This document shows positions 16,796-25,334 of a stretch of DNA of 64,000 nucleotides, one piece after another. The position numbers and the translations under genes are program-made. The stretch comes from Brumimicrobium aurantiacum. GTDB taxonomy: Bacteria > Bacteroidota > Bacteroidia > Flavobacteriales_D > Crocinitomicaceae. The notes under the pieces were generated by a model. The model had not been told where the DNA came from. It searched no databases and worked only from the letters and a program-made list of their open reading frames with translations. Numbering within the stretch: position 1 is the first letter of the stretch; the number at the start of each line of letters is the position of its first letter. Location of the stretch: assembly GCF_003402975.1 (NCBI RefSeq), contig NZ_QURB01000003.1:62001-126000 (forward strand), written 5' to 3'.

Positions 16796-18325
16796 ATGCA
16801 GCAAGAATTAAAGGAGATCAATGTTGAAATTCTAAAAACGGAACAACGTTTAAAGGAGCTTAAGAATAAAGCACTGTCCTTGCATTATGCAATGGAGGAA
16901 AATGGTTTGAAACCAGATTGTGATCAACTTATTTATAGTAATGAAGAAACCGATGTAACAGTCCAAGAAAAATCGAAAGTTGTCCGTAAAACAGAGAAAT
17001 TCTTTAATACTGGAAGATGGCGTTATTTGCTCCGAGATAAGGAATTGTTTTGGTCGGATGAGTCTAAGAGAATATTTGAATTACCTAAAGATTACAATGG
17101 GAGTATTTTAGATTTCTACCTGTCATCGATTGATAATAAAACCTCTGAAAGACTTCCGAGTATAAGAGATATATTTGAAATCATAAAAGAATCGGGTGAA
17201 ATGAATCAAACCATCATTACTCCTAATGGAATCAAAAAACATTTAAGTTTTTCATCTACCCCCATTTTTGCTGAGGAAAGTCCTGAAACTCTAATTGGAA
17301 TGGAAGGATTTGTTAGAGATCTCACCGATAAAATTCAAGGTCAAAAAGGATTAGATAATTTCTTTAAAATGTCAAGAGACTTACATTGTATTGTACATAA
17401 AAATAAATATTTTGTAAGAGTTAGTCCATCTTGGATAGATCTGTTAGGGTATACCGAAGAAGAGTTACTGTCACGTTCATACTTGAATTTTATACATGAA
17501 GATGACCTACCAAAATCGATAGAAGCTATTGAGAATTATCATGAACGTCCTTCTAATATTGAACAATTTGAAAATAGATACATCTCCAAATCAGGTGACA
17601 TAATTTATTTGAAATGGAATACAAAGCTTGATGAAGAAACAGGCTTGATTTATTGTAATGCTACTAATATTACCAAAACTAAGCTTGAGAATCAGAAACT
17701 ATTGGTAAACTTAAGTGAAAAAAAATTGCTTTTGCGTGAAATTCACCATAGGGTTAAGAACAACTTACAAATTATTTCAAGTCTACTTTCATTACAAACA
17801 GGAGGAGAAATCAACAGGTCATCTTTTGAGGAACTTTATGAGTCAAGTAAAAATAGAATTAGGTCTATGGCAGCGATTCATGAAATGTTTTACCAATCAG
17901 AACAATTGAATAAGATTGAATTTGGAAAATATATACATAAATTGTTTTGTGATTTGGTAAGATCATTTTCTCACAAACGGAAAAATATAGATTACTCGAT
18001 TAATGTTAATCCCGTATTTGTAGATCTTGATACGGCAATACCTTTAGGATTAATAATTAATGAAATTGTGACCAACTCTATTAAGTATGGAGAAAATAGA
18101 AATGGTGAAGTACATATATTTGTAGAACTCCTAGAAGCTGAAGATAAACACTTGAAATTTATTATTGGTGACCGAGGTGATAAAGTCATTTCAGATATTT
18201 TGGCTAGAGAAAAAGATAGTTTGGGAGTAATGATTATTAAGAGTTTGGTTGAACAGATTAATGGAGAAATTATACAATTAAAGAATAAGCAAGGAGCTAT
18301 TTTTGAATTGACTATTGGTTTTTAG
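16796..18325 (+). CDS. PAS-domain sensor histidine kinase, HisKA_2 type (copy 1)
   Basis: Soluble sensor kinase of 509 residues with no membrane segment. An N-terminal coiled coil (about 1-40) leads to a PAS-like region with GRWRYLL and FWSDESKRIFELP, then a second PAS with SPSWIDLLGYTEEELL and a PAC end (YCNATNITKTKLENQ). The dimerisation/phosphoacceptor box is LLLREIHHRVKNNLQIISSLL, His318 the likely acceptor, followed by the HATPase N-box LIINEIVTNSIKYG. The G-boxes are degenerate (GDRGDKV). No response regulator is encoded nearby. The next gene is a full-length paralogue. Confidence 0.9.
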   Translation: MQQELKEINVEILKTEQRLKELKNKALSLHYAMEENGLKPDCDQLIYSNEETDVTVQEKSKVVRKTEKFFNTGRWRYLLRDKELFWSDESKRIFELPKDYNGSILDFYLSSIDNKTSERLPSIRDIFEIIKESGEMNQTIITPNGIKKHLSFSSTPIFAEESPETLIGMEGFVRDLTDKIQGQKGLDNFFKMSRDLHCIVHKNKYFVRVSPSWIDLLGYTEEELLSRSYLNFIHEDDLPKSIEAIENYHERPSNIEQFENRYISKSGDIIYLKWNTKLDEETGLIYCNATNITKTKLENQKLLVNLSEKKLLLREIHHRVKNNLQIISSLLSLQTGGEINRSSFEELYESSKNRIRSMAAIHEMFYQSEQLNKIEFGKYIHKLFCDLVRSFSHKRKNIDYSINVNPVFVDLDTAIPLGLIINEIVTNSIKYGENRNGEVHIFVELLEAEDKHLKFIIGDRGDKVISDILAREKDSLGVMIIKSLVEQINGEIIQLKNKQGAIFELTIGF

Positions 18326-18508
18326 CAATAAATAATTATTATTTTGAATTGAATCCCACTGTTTACTTATTGATTTATAAGTTTCTATCAATTTAATAAA
18401 CAATTAGTTTTTTCAATTGTTAATAAATTGTAAGTTATGAGTGCATAACCTATGTTAATTATTGTATTTTAGTTTCCTTGTTCAGGAGGAAGAAATTTAT
18501 CGGAAGTT

Positions 18509-20014
18509 ATGAAGAATTCAGGAGAAAAGTTATCGCATAATAATATAAAACATGATGAGGATGTTTTGCCAACAGATGGTGAAAAAAAAAATAATGCTAA
18601 TTATCAAGAAGAATTCTTAAAGCAAGCAAAAGATCAAATTTCTGCAAGAGAGAAAATGCAGAAAAAAACAGATAAATTTTTTGGTGTAGGTCGCTGGATT
18701 TATTGGTTGTCAGAAGATAGGATAGAATGGTCTTCTGAGGCATATTCTATTTTTGATTATCCAAAAGATTCAACTCAAAAGCTAGAAGATTACTTTTTTT
18801 CGCGTGTAAAAATCACTGAATCAATAAATCATAACATTCCCTCTGATTTATTTACCAAAGCTACAAACCACAAAGAGGAAACCTATTCATTTAAGGCTAA
18901 AGGTAAAGGAAGAAAATTGATTTCTTATTCATCAGAAAATGTTTTTGATGATGCAGGAAATATCGTTGCAATTGAAGGTATGATCAAAGATTTATCTGAT
19001 GCAATGATAGGAACTATTGGACTTGATAATTTCTTTAATTTATCTCAAGATCTACATTGTATCGCACATGTAGATGGTTATTTCTTGAAAGTAAGTCCAG
19101 CATGGATAGATCTTCTAGGATACACTGAGGAAGAACTACTTGAAAAACCTTTTATGGAACTAATACATCCAGACGATATTGAGTCTACAGCAGGGAGTAT
19201 TGAAGAACTTGAGGAACAAGGTGAAGTTTATAAATTTGTCAATAGATACATCACTAAAACAGGTGAAATAGTCCATTTAAGTTGGAGTTCAAGAACAGAT
19301 CCTGTTTCTAACTTAACTTTTTGTAATGCAAAAGATATTACAGAAAATAAATTGGTAAGAGAACAATTGTTAAGTAAACTGAATTCTAAGGATTTACTGC
19401 TTAGAGAAATTCACCATAGGGTGAAGAATAACCTCCAAATTATATCAAGTATTCTGTCTTTACAAGCTAGAATAAATCATGAAGAAGTTTATCTAAGAAG
19501 ACTGTATCTAGATAGTCAAAATAGAATTCAATCTATGGCTGCTATTCATGAAATGTTCTATCAGTCTGAAGAATTAGATAAAATTGACTTCATTGTTTAT
19601 TTGAGAAAATTAATTAGTGATTTAACGAATTCATTATTCACAGAAACCAATAATATTGATTTTTCAATTGATGCAGATTCAGTATTTGTAAATCTTGATA
19701 CTGCAGTACCATTAGGGTTATTAATTAATGAAATGGTGACCAATTCTGTCAAACATGGTCAAGATGCTGATGGAAACGTTAATATTAATGTGAAAGTCAA
19801 GAAGAAGGAAGGTAATAAGGTATTCTTGAGAATTGAGGATAAGGGAGTGAATGCAAATCCAAATATCTTAGTTGAAGATTCCGAAGACGATATTCAAAGT
19901 TTAGGGGTTTTACTTATCAATAGTTTAGTTGATCAATTGGACGGTAAGATAGAACAAGTTGAAAGTGAGGTCGGAGCCATTTTTGAAATCACTTTTGAAA
20001 ATAAACTCGATTAA
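18509..20014 (+). CDS. PAS-domain sensor histidine kinase, HisKA_2 type (copy 2)
   Basis: Paralogue of the preceding kinase with the same order of domains: charged N-terminus, GRWIYWLSEDRIEWSSEAYSIF, SPAWIDLLGYTEEELL PAS, PAC end, and LLLREIHHRVKNNLQIISSIL with likely phosphoacceptor His303. The N-box is LLINEMVTNSVKHG and the ATP lid region is IEDKGVNAN. Only the PAS and kinase cores are strongly alike; the first 60 residues differ, so the duplication is old. The 183-base gap before it suggests its own promoter. The signal and partner are unknown. Confidence 0.9.
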   Translation: MKNSGEKLSHNNIKHDEDVLPTDGEKKNNANYQEEFLKQAKDQISAREKMQKKTDKFFGVGRWIYWLSEDRIEWSSEAYSIFDYPKDSTQKLEDYFFSRVKITESINHNIPSDLFTKATNHKEETYSFKAKGKGRKLISYSSENVFDDAGNIVAIEGMIKDLSDAMIGTIGLDNFFNLSQDLHCIAHVDGYFLKVSPAWIDLLGYTEEELLEKPFMELIHPDDIESTAGSIEELEEQGEVYKFVNRYITKTGEIVHLSWSSRTDPVSNLTFCNAKDITENKLVREQLLSKLNSKDLLLREIHHRVKNNLQIISSILSLQARINHEEVYLRRLYLDSQNRIQSMAAIHEMFYQSEELDKIDFIVYLRKLISDLTNSLFTETNNIDFSIDADSVFVNLDTAVPLGLLINEMVTNSVKHGQDADGNVNINVKVKKKEGNKVFLRIEDKGVNANPNILVEDSEDDIQSLGVLLINSLVDQLDGKIEQVESEVGAIFEITFENKLD

Positions 20015-20055
20015 TCTTTGAGTAATAAATATCAATTGATTTTCTAGTTCATTGC

Positions 20056-21447
20056 TTATAAATGATAATCAAGAATTAAGTTAATGTTGAGCATGTTCGA
20101 TCTATTCGCAAGTTGATGGTCACTTAATTCTAATTCGTTAGAATTATCATGTTTGTAAATCGTAATCACACGTAAGTATAAACCAGTTAAATATTTATGA
20201 AAGTCGTACTTATACTCTACTAAGAAATGAGAATAATCTGCGAGTTGATATTTGTTGAGTTCGTAATTGTCTAAATCTGGTTGATCAATAATTCCCCCGC
20301 TTAGAATAGCTGAATGAAACTTATTTTTAGAATGATATTCATATCTTACGACCAGTGCATTTAACCCACCATAGCCTTCAAATAGTTCAGCGGTTTGACT
20401 CGCATAAAATTGTTCTCTTCCCCATTCACGTGGAAACAAATATCTCCCCTGTTTGGAAATACCAAGGTAATTTAATGTGAATTCATGCTGTTCCTTTAAA
20501 TTGATTCCCAGTTGACCACCAATTCCAAAGGTGTATTCTCCAGGTCGTATATACGCATGTTCACTGTTTTTATTTCCTCCATTATTGAGGGAGGTTTCAT
20601 GAAAAGCTTGTATACCTAACAATAGTTTTTGGCTGTTAAAAGGAAGTTTGAAATCAGATTGAATAAATGTAAGATTAAATACATTTTCTGCTGTATAATT
20701 CCAAAGTTGATTACTCCATTCTCCTGATTGGTATTTTAATCCAATAACTCCTAAACCCAATGAGGAAATATTGTGAGAGTAACTACTTTCATCTCCGTAT
20801 TGGTTTAATCCAACACCGTAAACCCCAAAAGTATTTTGGATAGACTTTGAATGAGAAGTTCCCCTAACAGTTTCTGCAAAAAATAGTGCACTTCTCATCT
20901 CTAATTTATTCTTTTTATAGCTATTGCTTAGACCATTAAAAATGTTAGGTCTTAAGCGATTATAATTTTCATTTAAAAGTGGCGACTCAAAAGTCTGATT
21001 CCCTAATTTAAAAGCCCAGTTATTATGGTGATAAAATAAAGCAATTTCATCAAACATTTGAGTCACATGATTTTCTGTTGGATGTTCAATGTCTGAAAGA
21101 TATTTTTCATATCTTACACCATTCCAACCATGATTTTCATCATCAATAAGATTGTATTCAGCAAAACGAACGGTAATAAAACCACTGGTTTCAAACTGAA
21201 AACCATGAAATTTTGGAGTCGTATAGTGTAACTCTACACCTTGTGCTAAACTTCCATAATTATATGCTTTGCTTTGGTTATGAGTCGACATAAAATACGT
21301 TCGGGCATGAAGCTTTAAATGTCCTTTTTTGATGAAATTAGTAAATGTTTTTGATGTATCTTCCTCATGATGCTGAGCATGAGTTTCAAATGAAAAAATC
21401 AAAAAAAGTAAAAAGACATAAGTTAATTTCATGACGCTAAATTTCAA
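20056..21447 (-). CDS. OprD-like outer-membrane porin of the sulfur operon
   Basis: Outer-membrane beta-barrel of 463 residues. A signal peptide (KLTYVFLLFLIFSFETHAQ) is followed by a His-rich start (HHEED), then GHLKLHARTYFMST and GSLAQGVELHYTTPKFHGFQF, the pattern of OprD/porin-like channels. Aromatic-ended strands continue to the end (LDYHL). It is the last gene of the MBL-rhodanese/YeeE operon, only 15 bases after the DUF6691 gene. It is therefore probably the outer-membrane entry for the sulfur compound handled by that operon, though this is inference. Confidence 0.75.
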   Translation of the reverse strand: MKFSVMKLTYVFLLFLIFSFETHAQHHEEDTSKTFTNFIKKGHLKLHARTYFMSTHNQSKAYNYGSLAQGVELHYTTPKFHGFQFETSGFITVRFAEYNLIDDENHGWNGVRYEKYLSDIEHPTENHVTQMFDEIALFYHHNNWAFKLGNQTFESPLLNENYNRLRPNIFNGLSNSYKKNKLEMRSALFFAETVRGTSHSKSIQNTFGVYGVGLNQYGDESSYSHNISSLGLGVIGLKYQSGEWSNQLWNYTAENVFNLTFIQSDFKLPFNSQKLLLGIQAFHETSLNNGGNKNSEHAYIRPGEYTFGIGGQLGINLKEQHEFTLNYLGISKQGRYLFPREWGREQFYASQTAELFEGYGGLNALVVRYEYHSKNKFHSAILSGGIIDQPDLDNYELNKYQLADYSHFLVEYKYDFHKYLTGLYLRVITIYKHDNSNELELSDHQLANRSNMLNINLILDYHL

Positions 21448-21462
21448 GTTTTATCACTGTAA

Positions 21463-21876
21463 TTAATGAGGAAGTTTGTCTCTGATTAAACCGTAAACAT
21501 AAGTCCCAACGGTGGCAAAAAATAAGACGACTGTGAATGAAGCAAAACCATATCCTATATTAACGACCATTGGTCCAGGACAAGCTCCACTTAAAGCCCA
21601 ACCTAGTCCAAAAATGATTCCTCCAAAAAGGTAACGGGCTATAGATTTACTTTTTGGAAAAAACAAAATAGGGTTTCCTTCTACATCTTTTAATTTGAGT
21701 TTCTTAATGATGGCAACACCAATAATTCCAAGAACTACTGCAACACCAATAATCCCATACATGTGAAAGGCTTGGAAACGAAACATCTCTTGAATTCTGT
21801 ACCACGAAATAGCCTCTGATTTAGCCATTACAATTCCAAATAGTGCCCCGACTATTAAATATTTTAAAAATTTCAT
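21463..21876 (-). CDS. YeeE/YedE-type half transporter (DUF6691)
   Basis: Four-helix membrane protein of 137 residues forming half of a YeeE/YedE sulfur transporter. The key cysteine loop is GWALSGACPGPMVVNIGYG, matching the second half of the fold. The other half is the gene upstream. Related full-length YeeE proteins import thiosulfate with conserved cysteines; PmpA/PmpB pairs are the split form. Exact substrate not shown by sequence. Confidence 0.87.
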   Translation of the reverse strand: MKFLKYLIVGALFGIVMAKSEAISWYRIQEMFRFQAFHMYGIIGVAVVLGIIGVAIIKKLKLKDVEGNPILFFPKSKSIARYLFGGIIFGLGWALSGACPGPMVVNIGYGFASFTVVLFFATVGTYVYGLIRDKLPH

Positions 21877-21980
21877 TTTTATGCTTTTTTTTATTTTGAA
21901 TAAAATGTCTGTTTAAACACGTCAAATCTGAGGTTTAAGAATAATTAAACCATATTGATTAGTTTGACCTCGTTGAAAAA

Positions 21981-22544
21981 CTAGGAGAACAGTAGAGGGA
22001 AAATCCCAAATGTCATGATGAATCCTCCAATAAAGAATCCTACTACGGCAATCATTGATGGAACTTGTAAATCTGCAATACCACTTATGGCATGTCCTGA
22101 TGTACAGCCTCCTGCATATCTTGCTCCAAATCCAACAAGAAAACCTCCAATTGCTAGAATCAAAAAGCCTTTTAATGTGAATAATGATTCTAGACTAAAT
22201 AATTCTTTTGGTTGAATTGTTGTTGGTGCAGAAAAACCAAGTGCTTTTAAATCACGTATTGTGTTTTCTGAAATTTCGACTGCTTGATCTGGATAAGTTA
22301 AAAAGGTATTGGTAAGGTAACCACCAAGGATAGCTCCTAGTAGAAATACCAAATTCCAAATTTGCTTTTTCCAGTCAAAATCAAAGAATTTAACTTTCTT
22401 TCCAGCTCCTCCTATTGCACACATAGTGCGGAGATTCGCAGAAAAACCAAAGGATTTTCCGAAGAATATTAAAAGAAACATTACGCATGAGATGACTAGC
22501 CCTGAGAACCACCATGGCCAAGGATTTAAAATAAAATCTATCAT
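21981..22544 (-). CDS. YeeE/YedE-type half transporter (first half)
   Basis: Membrane protein of 187 residues with about five helices. The conserved cysteine motif is GFGARYAGGCTSGHAISGIADLQ, the hallmark of YeeE/YedE transporters. Another cysteine occurs in MCAIGGAGKKV. It pairs with the DUF6691 gene 104 bases downstream, the two together giving the pseudo-symmetric sulfur channel. It starts six bases after the UspA gene stop, so it belongs to the same operon. Confidence 0.88.
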   Translation of the reverse strand: MIDFILNPWPWWFSGLVISCVMFLLIFFGKSFGFSANLRTMCAIGGAGKKVKFFDFDWKKQIWNLVFLLGAILGGYLTNTFLTYPDQAVEISENTIRDLKALGFSAPTTIQPKELFSLESLFTLKGFLILAIGGFLVGFGARYAGGCTSGHAISGIADLQVPSMIAVVGFFIGGFIMTFGIFPLLFS

Positions 22545-22550
22545 TTTTAT

Positions 22551-23375
22551 CTATTTAATTTTGTAAGAAATAATGGGTTTGTATAAGTGATTGATGAGGC
22601 TTTCTGTTATGCTTTTATGGAAAATACCACCTTTTCCGTGTGTTCCTAAACAAAGGATGTCCATCTGATTTTGTTCAGCGAATTTTTTCACTCCTTCTTC
22701 AACATTTCCTTCTCTAAGAATGTGACTTTCGAAATTAACAATGTCATTTTTTTGAGCAAAAATAGCCATGTTTTCCTTTATGGTCTCATCTTGATTTTCA
22801 TCATCATTTACTTGTAAGAAATGTAATTTTGTGTCGTACATTTTAATGAGTCGCTTGATCAATTTTAAATCTTGCACTTCATATTCCTTGAAATCATGAA
22901 TGAATAAAAGGTTTTTTAATTCTAATTCAGAACGATCACACATTAAACTTAGAACCGGAACATCTGAGTTTCTAGCAATGTGTTGGGCATTACTACCAAT
23001 AAATCTTTCAGCAAATCCCGACGCTCCTTTCGTTCCCAAAGCAATAAGATCAAATTGATTGTCCTCAGCAAATTGAATTATTCCATTTGTGGTATGTCCG
23101 AAAGTCAATTCTGTCTTTACTTCAGGATGACTCTCTTGAAGTGACTTTAACTTCTCTAAAGCCATTTCACGTTGAATCTCCACAAAATTTATATCTATTT
23201 CTCCACATGTATTTATCATACCGTCCATTCCTAAGGTGACTGTGTCTGGAACATTCAAAATATGTAGAAAAGTAATTTCAAACTCCCCTTTTTTAGAAAG
23301 GTTTTTCACCATTTGATAAGCATACTCAGCCTCTATAGAAAAATCTGTTGGAATTAAAACTTTTATTGTATTCAT
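22551..23375 (-). CDS. tandem universal stress protein (UspA)
   Basis: Two UspA domains in 274 residues. The first runs from IKVLIPTDFSIEAEYAYQMV to LIALGTKGASGFAERFIGSNAQHIARNSDVPVLSL, with the ATP-binding G-x2-G-x9-G-S pattern. The second (about 150-274) has LCLGTHGKGGIFHKSITESLINH. Cytoplasmic nucleotide-binding protein; the role is likely stress-linked rather than enzymatic. Located between the rhodanese and YeeE genes of the sulfur operon. Confidence 0.92.
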   Translation of the reverse strand: MNTIKVLIPTDFSIEAEYAYQMVKNLSKKGEFEITFLHILNVPDTVTLGMDGMINTCGEIDINFVEIQREMALEKLKSLQESHPEVKTELTFGHTTNGIIQFAEDNQFDLIALGTKGASGFAERFIGSNAQHIARNSDVPVLSLMCDRSELELKNLLFIHDFKEYEVQDLKLIKRLIKMYDTKLHFLQVNDDENQDETIKENMAIFAQKNDIVNFESHILREGNVEEGVKKFAEQNQMDILCLGTHGKGGIFHKSITESLINHLYKPIISYKIK

Positions 23376-23386
23376 TGCTTCTGAGT

Positions 23387-23752
23387 TTATTTCGTTTTTA
23401 AACTTTCAAGATTGTCTTGGTTGATTCCATTGATGACATTTTCAACTTTTGCATTGTCTAATACTTTTTTTGCCTGAGCTGATCGGCCACCACTTCGGCA
23501 ATAAACAACTACCTGTTCATGTCCTTTTATCTCCTCAATATAATTCTCAATAGTATTTAACGGAATATTTATCGCACCGTCATAATGCCCTGAAGCAAAT
23601 TCTTGTGGAGTTCTAACATCAACAAAATACGCATTTTCAAAATCAATATTTTGTGCTGTTGTTTGTTCTGTTTCACTTTTTTCATTGGTTTGAGAGTTAG
23701 CACAACCAGTGATCAATAAAAGAGCTACAATGAGAATTGAGAAATTACGCAT
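23387..23752 (-). CDS. rhodanese-domain lipoprotein
   Basis: Single rhodanese domain (121 residues) anchored as a lipoprotein: the signal peptide ends in I-T-G-C (Cys17), followed by an acidic linker. The domain has YFVDVRTPQEFASGHYDGAINIP and the catalytic loop VVYCRSGGRSAQA, with the persulfide-forming cysteine present. It should carry sulfane sulfur in the periplasm, or act as a thiosulfate:acceptor sulfurtransferase. Second gene of the sulfur operon. Confidence 0.9.
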   Translation of the reverse strand: MRNFSILIVALLLITGCANSQTNEKSETEQTTAQNIDFENAYFVDVRTPQEFASGHYDGAINIPLNTIENYIEEIKGHEQVVVYCRSGGRSAQAKKVLDNAKVENVINGINQDNLESLKTK

Positions 23753-23780
23753 AATAAATGTGTTTTAAATGTTGAATAAA

Positions 23781-23805
23781 GTGGTGATCATCACTAGACC
23801 ACCAC
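23781..23805 (-). terminator. possible weak attenuator inside the sulfur operon
   Basis: GTGGTG and CACCAC form a 6-bp stem on the - strand between the first and second genes, followed by TTTATT. The loop is long (13) and the U-tract poor, so attenuation is only a possibility. Confidence 0.25.
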
Positions 23806-23814
23806 CTGTAATAT

Positions 23815-25224
23815 TTATAATGTTTTAGACTGACAAACGAAGTCTGATTTAGGAACATTTGTTTTAGAGATTGCTCCCATTCCGCCTTCTACTTCAGTGA
23901 AGTTTCTATATCCTCTTGATTGAAGGATACTCGATGCTATCATACTTCTGTATCCTCCTGCACAATGCATAAAGAAATGTTCTTCTGGATTGATGTCTTT
24001 CATCCATTCATTGATGTTTGATAATGGACGTGAATAGGCCTCCTCAACATGTTCTGCTTCATATTCAGACTCTTTACGAACGTCGTAAACAACACTTTCT
24101 TCTTTGTTGAAACGATTTTCGAATTCCTCAGGTGTAATTCTGTCCACTTTATCAATTTCTCGGTCTTCTTTCGTCCATGCTTCAAATCCTCCATTTAAGT
24201 ATCCTATAACATTGTCAAATCCAACTCGACTCAAACGAATAACAACTTCTTCTTCCATTCCAGGATCAGTAACTAAAAGTAATTCTTGTTGAACATCTCC
24301 TATCATTGCTCCAACCCATGGTGCGAAGTCTCCTCCAATTCCAATACTTATAGAGTTCGGGATGAATCCTTTTGCAAAATCACCATTTGCTCTAGTGTCT
24401 AAGATTAACGCTCCAGTTCCTTCTGCAGCTGTTTCAAATTCTTTAGGAGATAATGCTGTTAAACCAGTTTTAATTACTTCATCTACATTTTTATATCCTT
24501 TCTTATTCATTGCTACATTTGCTCCGAAATATGCTGGTGGTGGTAGTAACCCATCTGTTACTGCTTCAATAAACGCCTCCTTGTTTGGTTGGTTTAAGGC
24601 GTAATTTACCTTTTTCTGATTACCCAAAGTGTCTACTGTTTCTTTCATCATGTTCTTACCACATGCCGAACCTGCACCGTGTGCTGGGTAAACTGTAACA
24701 TCATCTGCCAAAGGCATAATTTTCGTCATTAATGAATCGTATAAGTGGCCTGCTAATTCATCTTGGGTCATGTTTGCCGCTTTTTGTGCTAAATCTGGTC
24801 TACCAACATCTCCTAAGAATAAAGTATCTCCTGAGAAAATAGCTTCGTCTTTTCCATTATCATCCTTCAAGAGGTAAGTTGTGCTTTCCATTGTATGTCC
24901 AGGCGTGTGTAAAGCTTTAATTGTTATGTTTCCAATTTCAAAAACTTGCTCATCTTCTGCAACTATACAGTCGAAGGCTGGATCTGCATTTGGTCCATAA
25001 ACGATATCAGCTCCAGTTGCTTTTGCTAAATCTAAGTGACCAGATACAAAGTCAGCGTGGAAGTGTGTTTCAAAAATGTACTTTAACTTTACTCCGTCTT
25101 TTTCTAACTTATCTAAATAGGGTTGAATTTCTCTTAACGGGTCAATAATCGCCGCTTCTCCATTGCTTGTAATGTAATATGCACCTTGTGCTAAACATCC
25201 TGTATAAATTTGTTCTATATTCAT
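23815..25224 (-). CDS. MBL-fold hydrolase fused to two rhodanese domains (persulfide dioxygenase-like)
   Basis: Fusion of 469 residues. An N-terminal ETHE1-like metallo-beta-lactamase domain has H54-x-H56-x-D58 in ETHFHADFVSGH, plus HTPGHTMEST, FSGDTLFLGDVGRPDLA and YPAHGAGS. Rhodanese 1 (about 255-350) lacks the catalytic cysteine: its loop reads VTDPGMEEE. Rhodanese 2 has an intact MHCAGGYRSMIA loop. ETHE1 enzymes oxidise glutathione persulfide or similar to sulfite; here the domain set suggests persulfide oxidation coupled to sulfur transfer. First gene of the six-gene sulfur operon. Confidence 0.92.
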   Translation of the reverse strand: MNIEQIYTGCLAQGAYYITSNGEAAIIDPLREIQPYLDKLEKDGVKLKYIFETHFHADFVSGHLDLAKATGADIVYGPNADPAFDCIVAEDEQVFEIGNITIKALHTPGHTMESTTYLLKDDNGKDEAIFSGDTLFLGDVGRPDLAQKAANMTQDELAGHLYDSLMTKIMPLADDVTVYPAHGAGSACGKNMMKETVDTLGNQKKVNYALNQPNKEAFIEAVTDGLLPPPAYFGANVAMNKKGYKNVDEVIKTGLTALSPKEFETAAEGTGALILDTRANGDFAKGFIPNSISIGIGGDFAPWVGAMIGDVQQELLLVTDPGMEEEVVIRLSRVGFDNVIGYLNGGFEAWTKEDREIDKVDRITPEEFENRFNKEESVVYDVRKESEYEAEHVEEAYSRPLSNINEWMKDINPEEHFFMHCAGGYRSMIASSILQSRGYRNFTEVEGGMGAISKTNVPKSDFVCQSKTL

Positions 25225-25287
25225 AACTATATTTTTTTCTTTTCTTGTTTCTGGTTACAAAGGTCGGGATTCATTAATGATATTTCG

Positions 25288-25301
25288 GTGACAATTGTTA
25301 C
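25288..25301. promoter_or_regulatory. candidate operator upstream of sulfur operon
   Basis: GTGACAATTGTTAC is palindromic except for one symmetric position (GTnACAATTGTnAC). It lies 64-77 bases before the MBL-rhodanese start, in the 110-base gap to the TPMT gene. The regulator is unknown and none is encoded nearby. Confidence 0.35.
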
Positions 25302-25334
25302 AATCCTAAATTGACCTCTGTTTGTTATACAAAT

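Noticed and set aside
16796-20014. The two kinases as an assembly duplication
   Set aside because: The copies differ throughout, including N-termini and linker lengths, so this is an old gene duplication.
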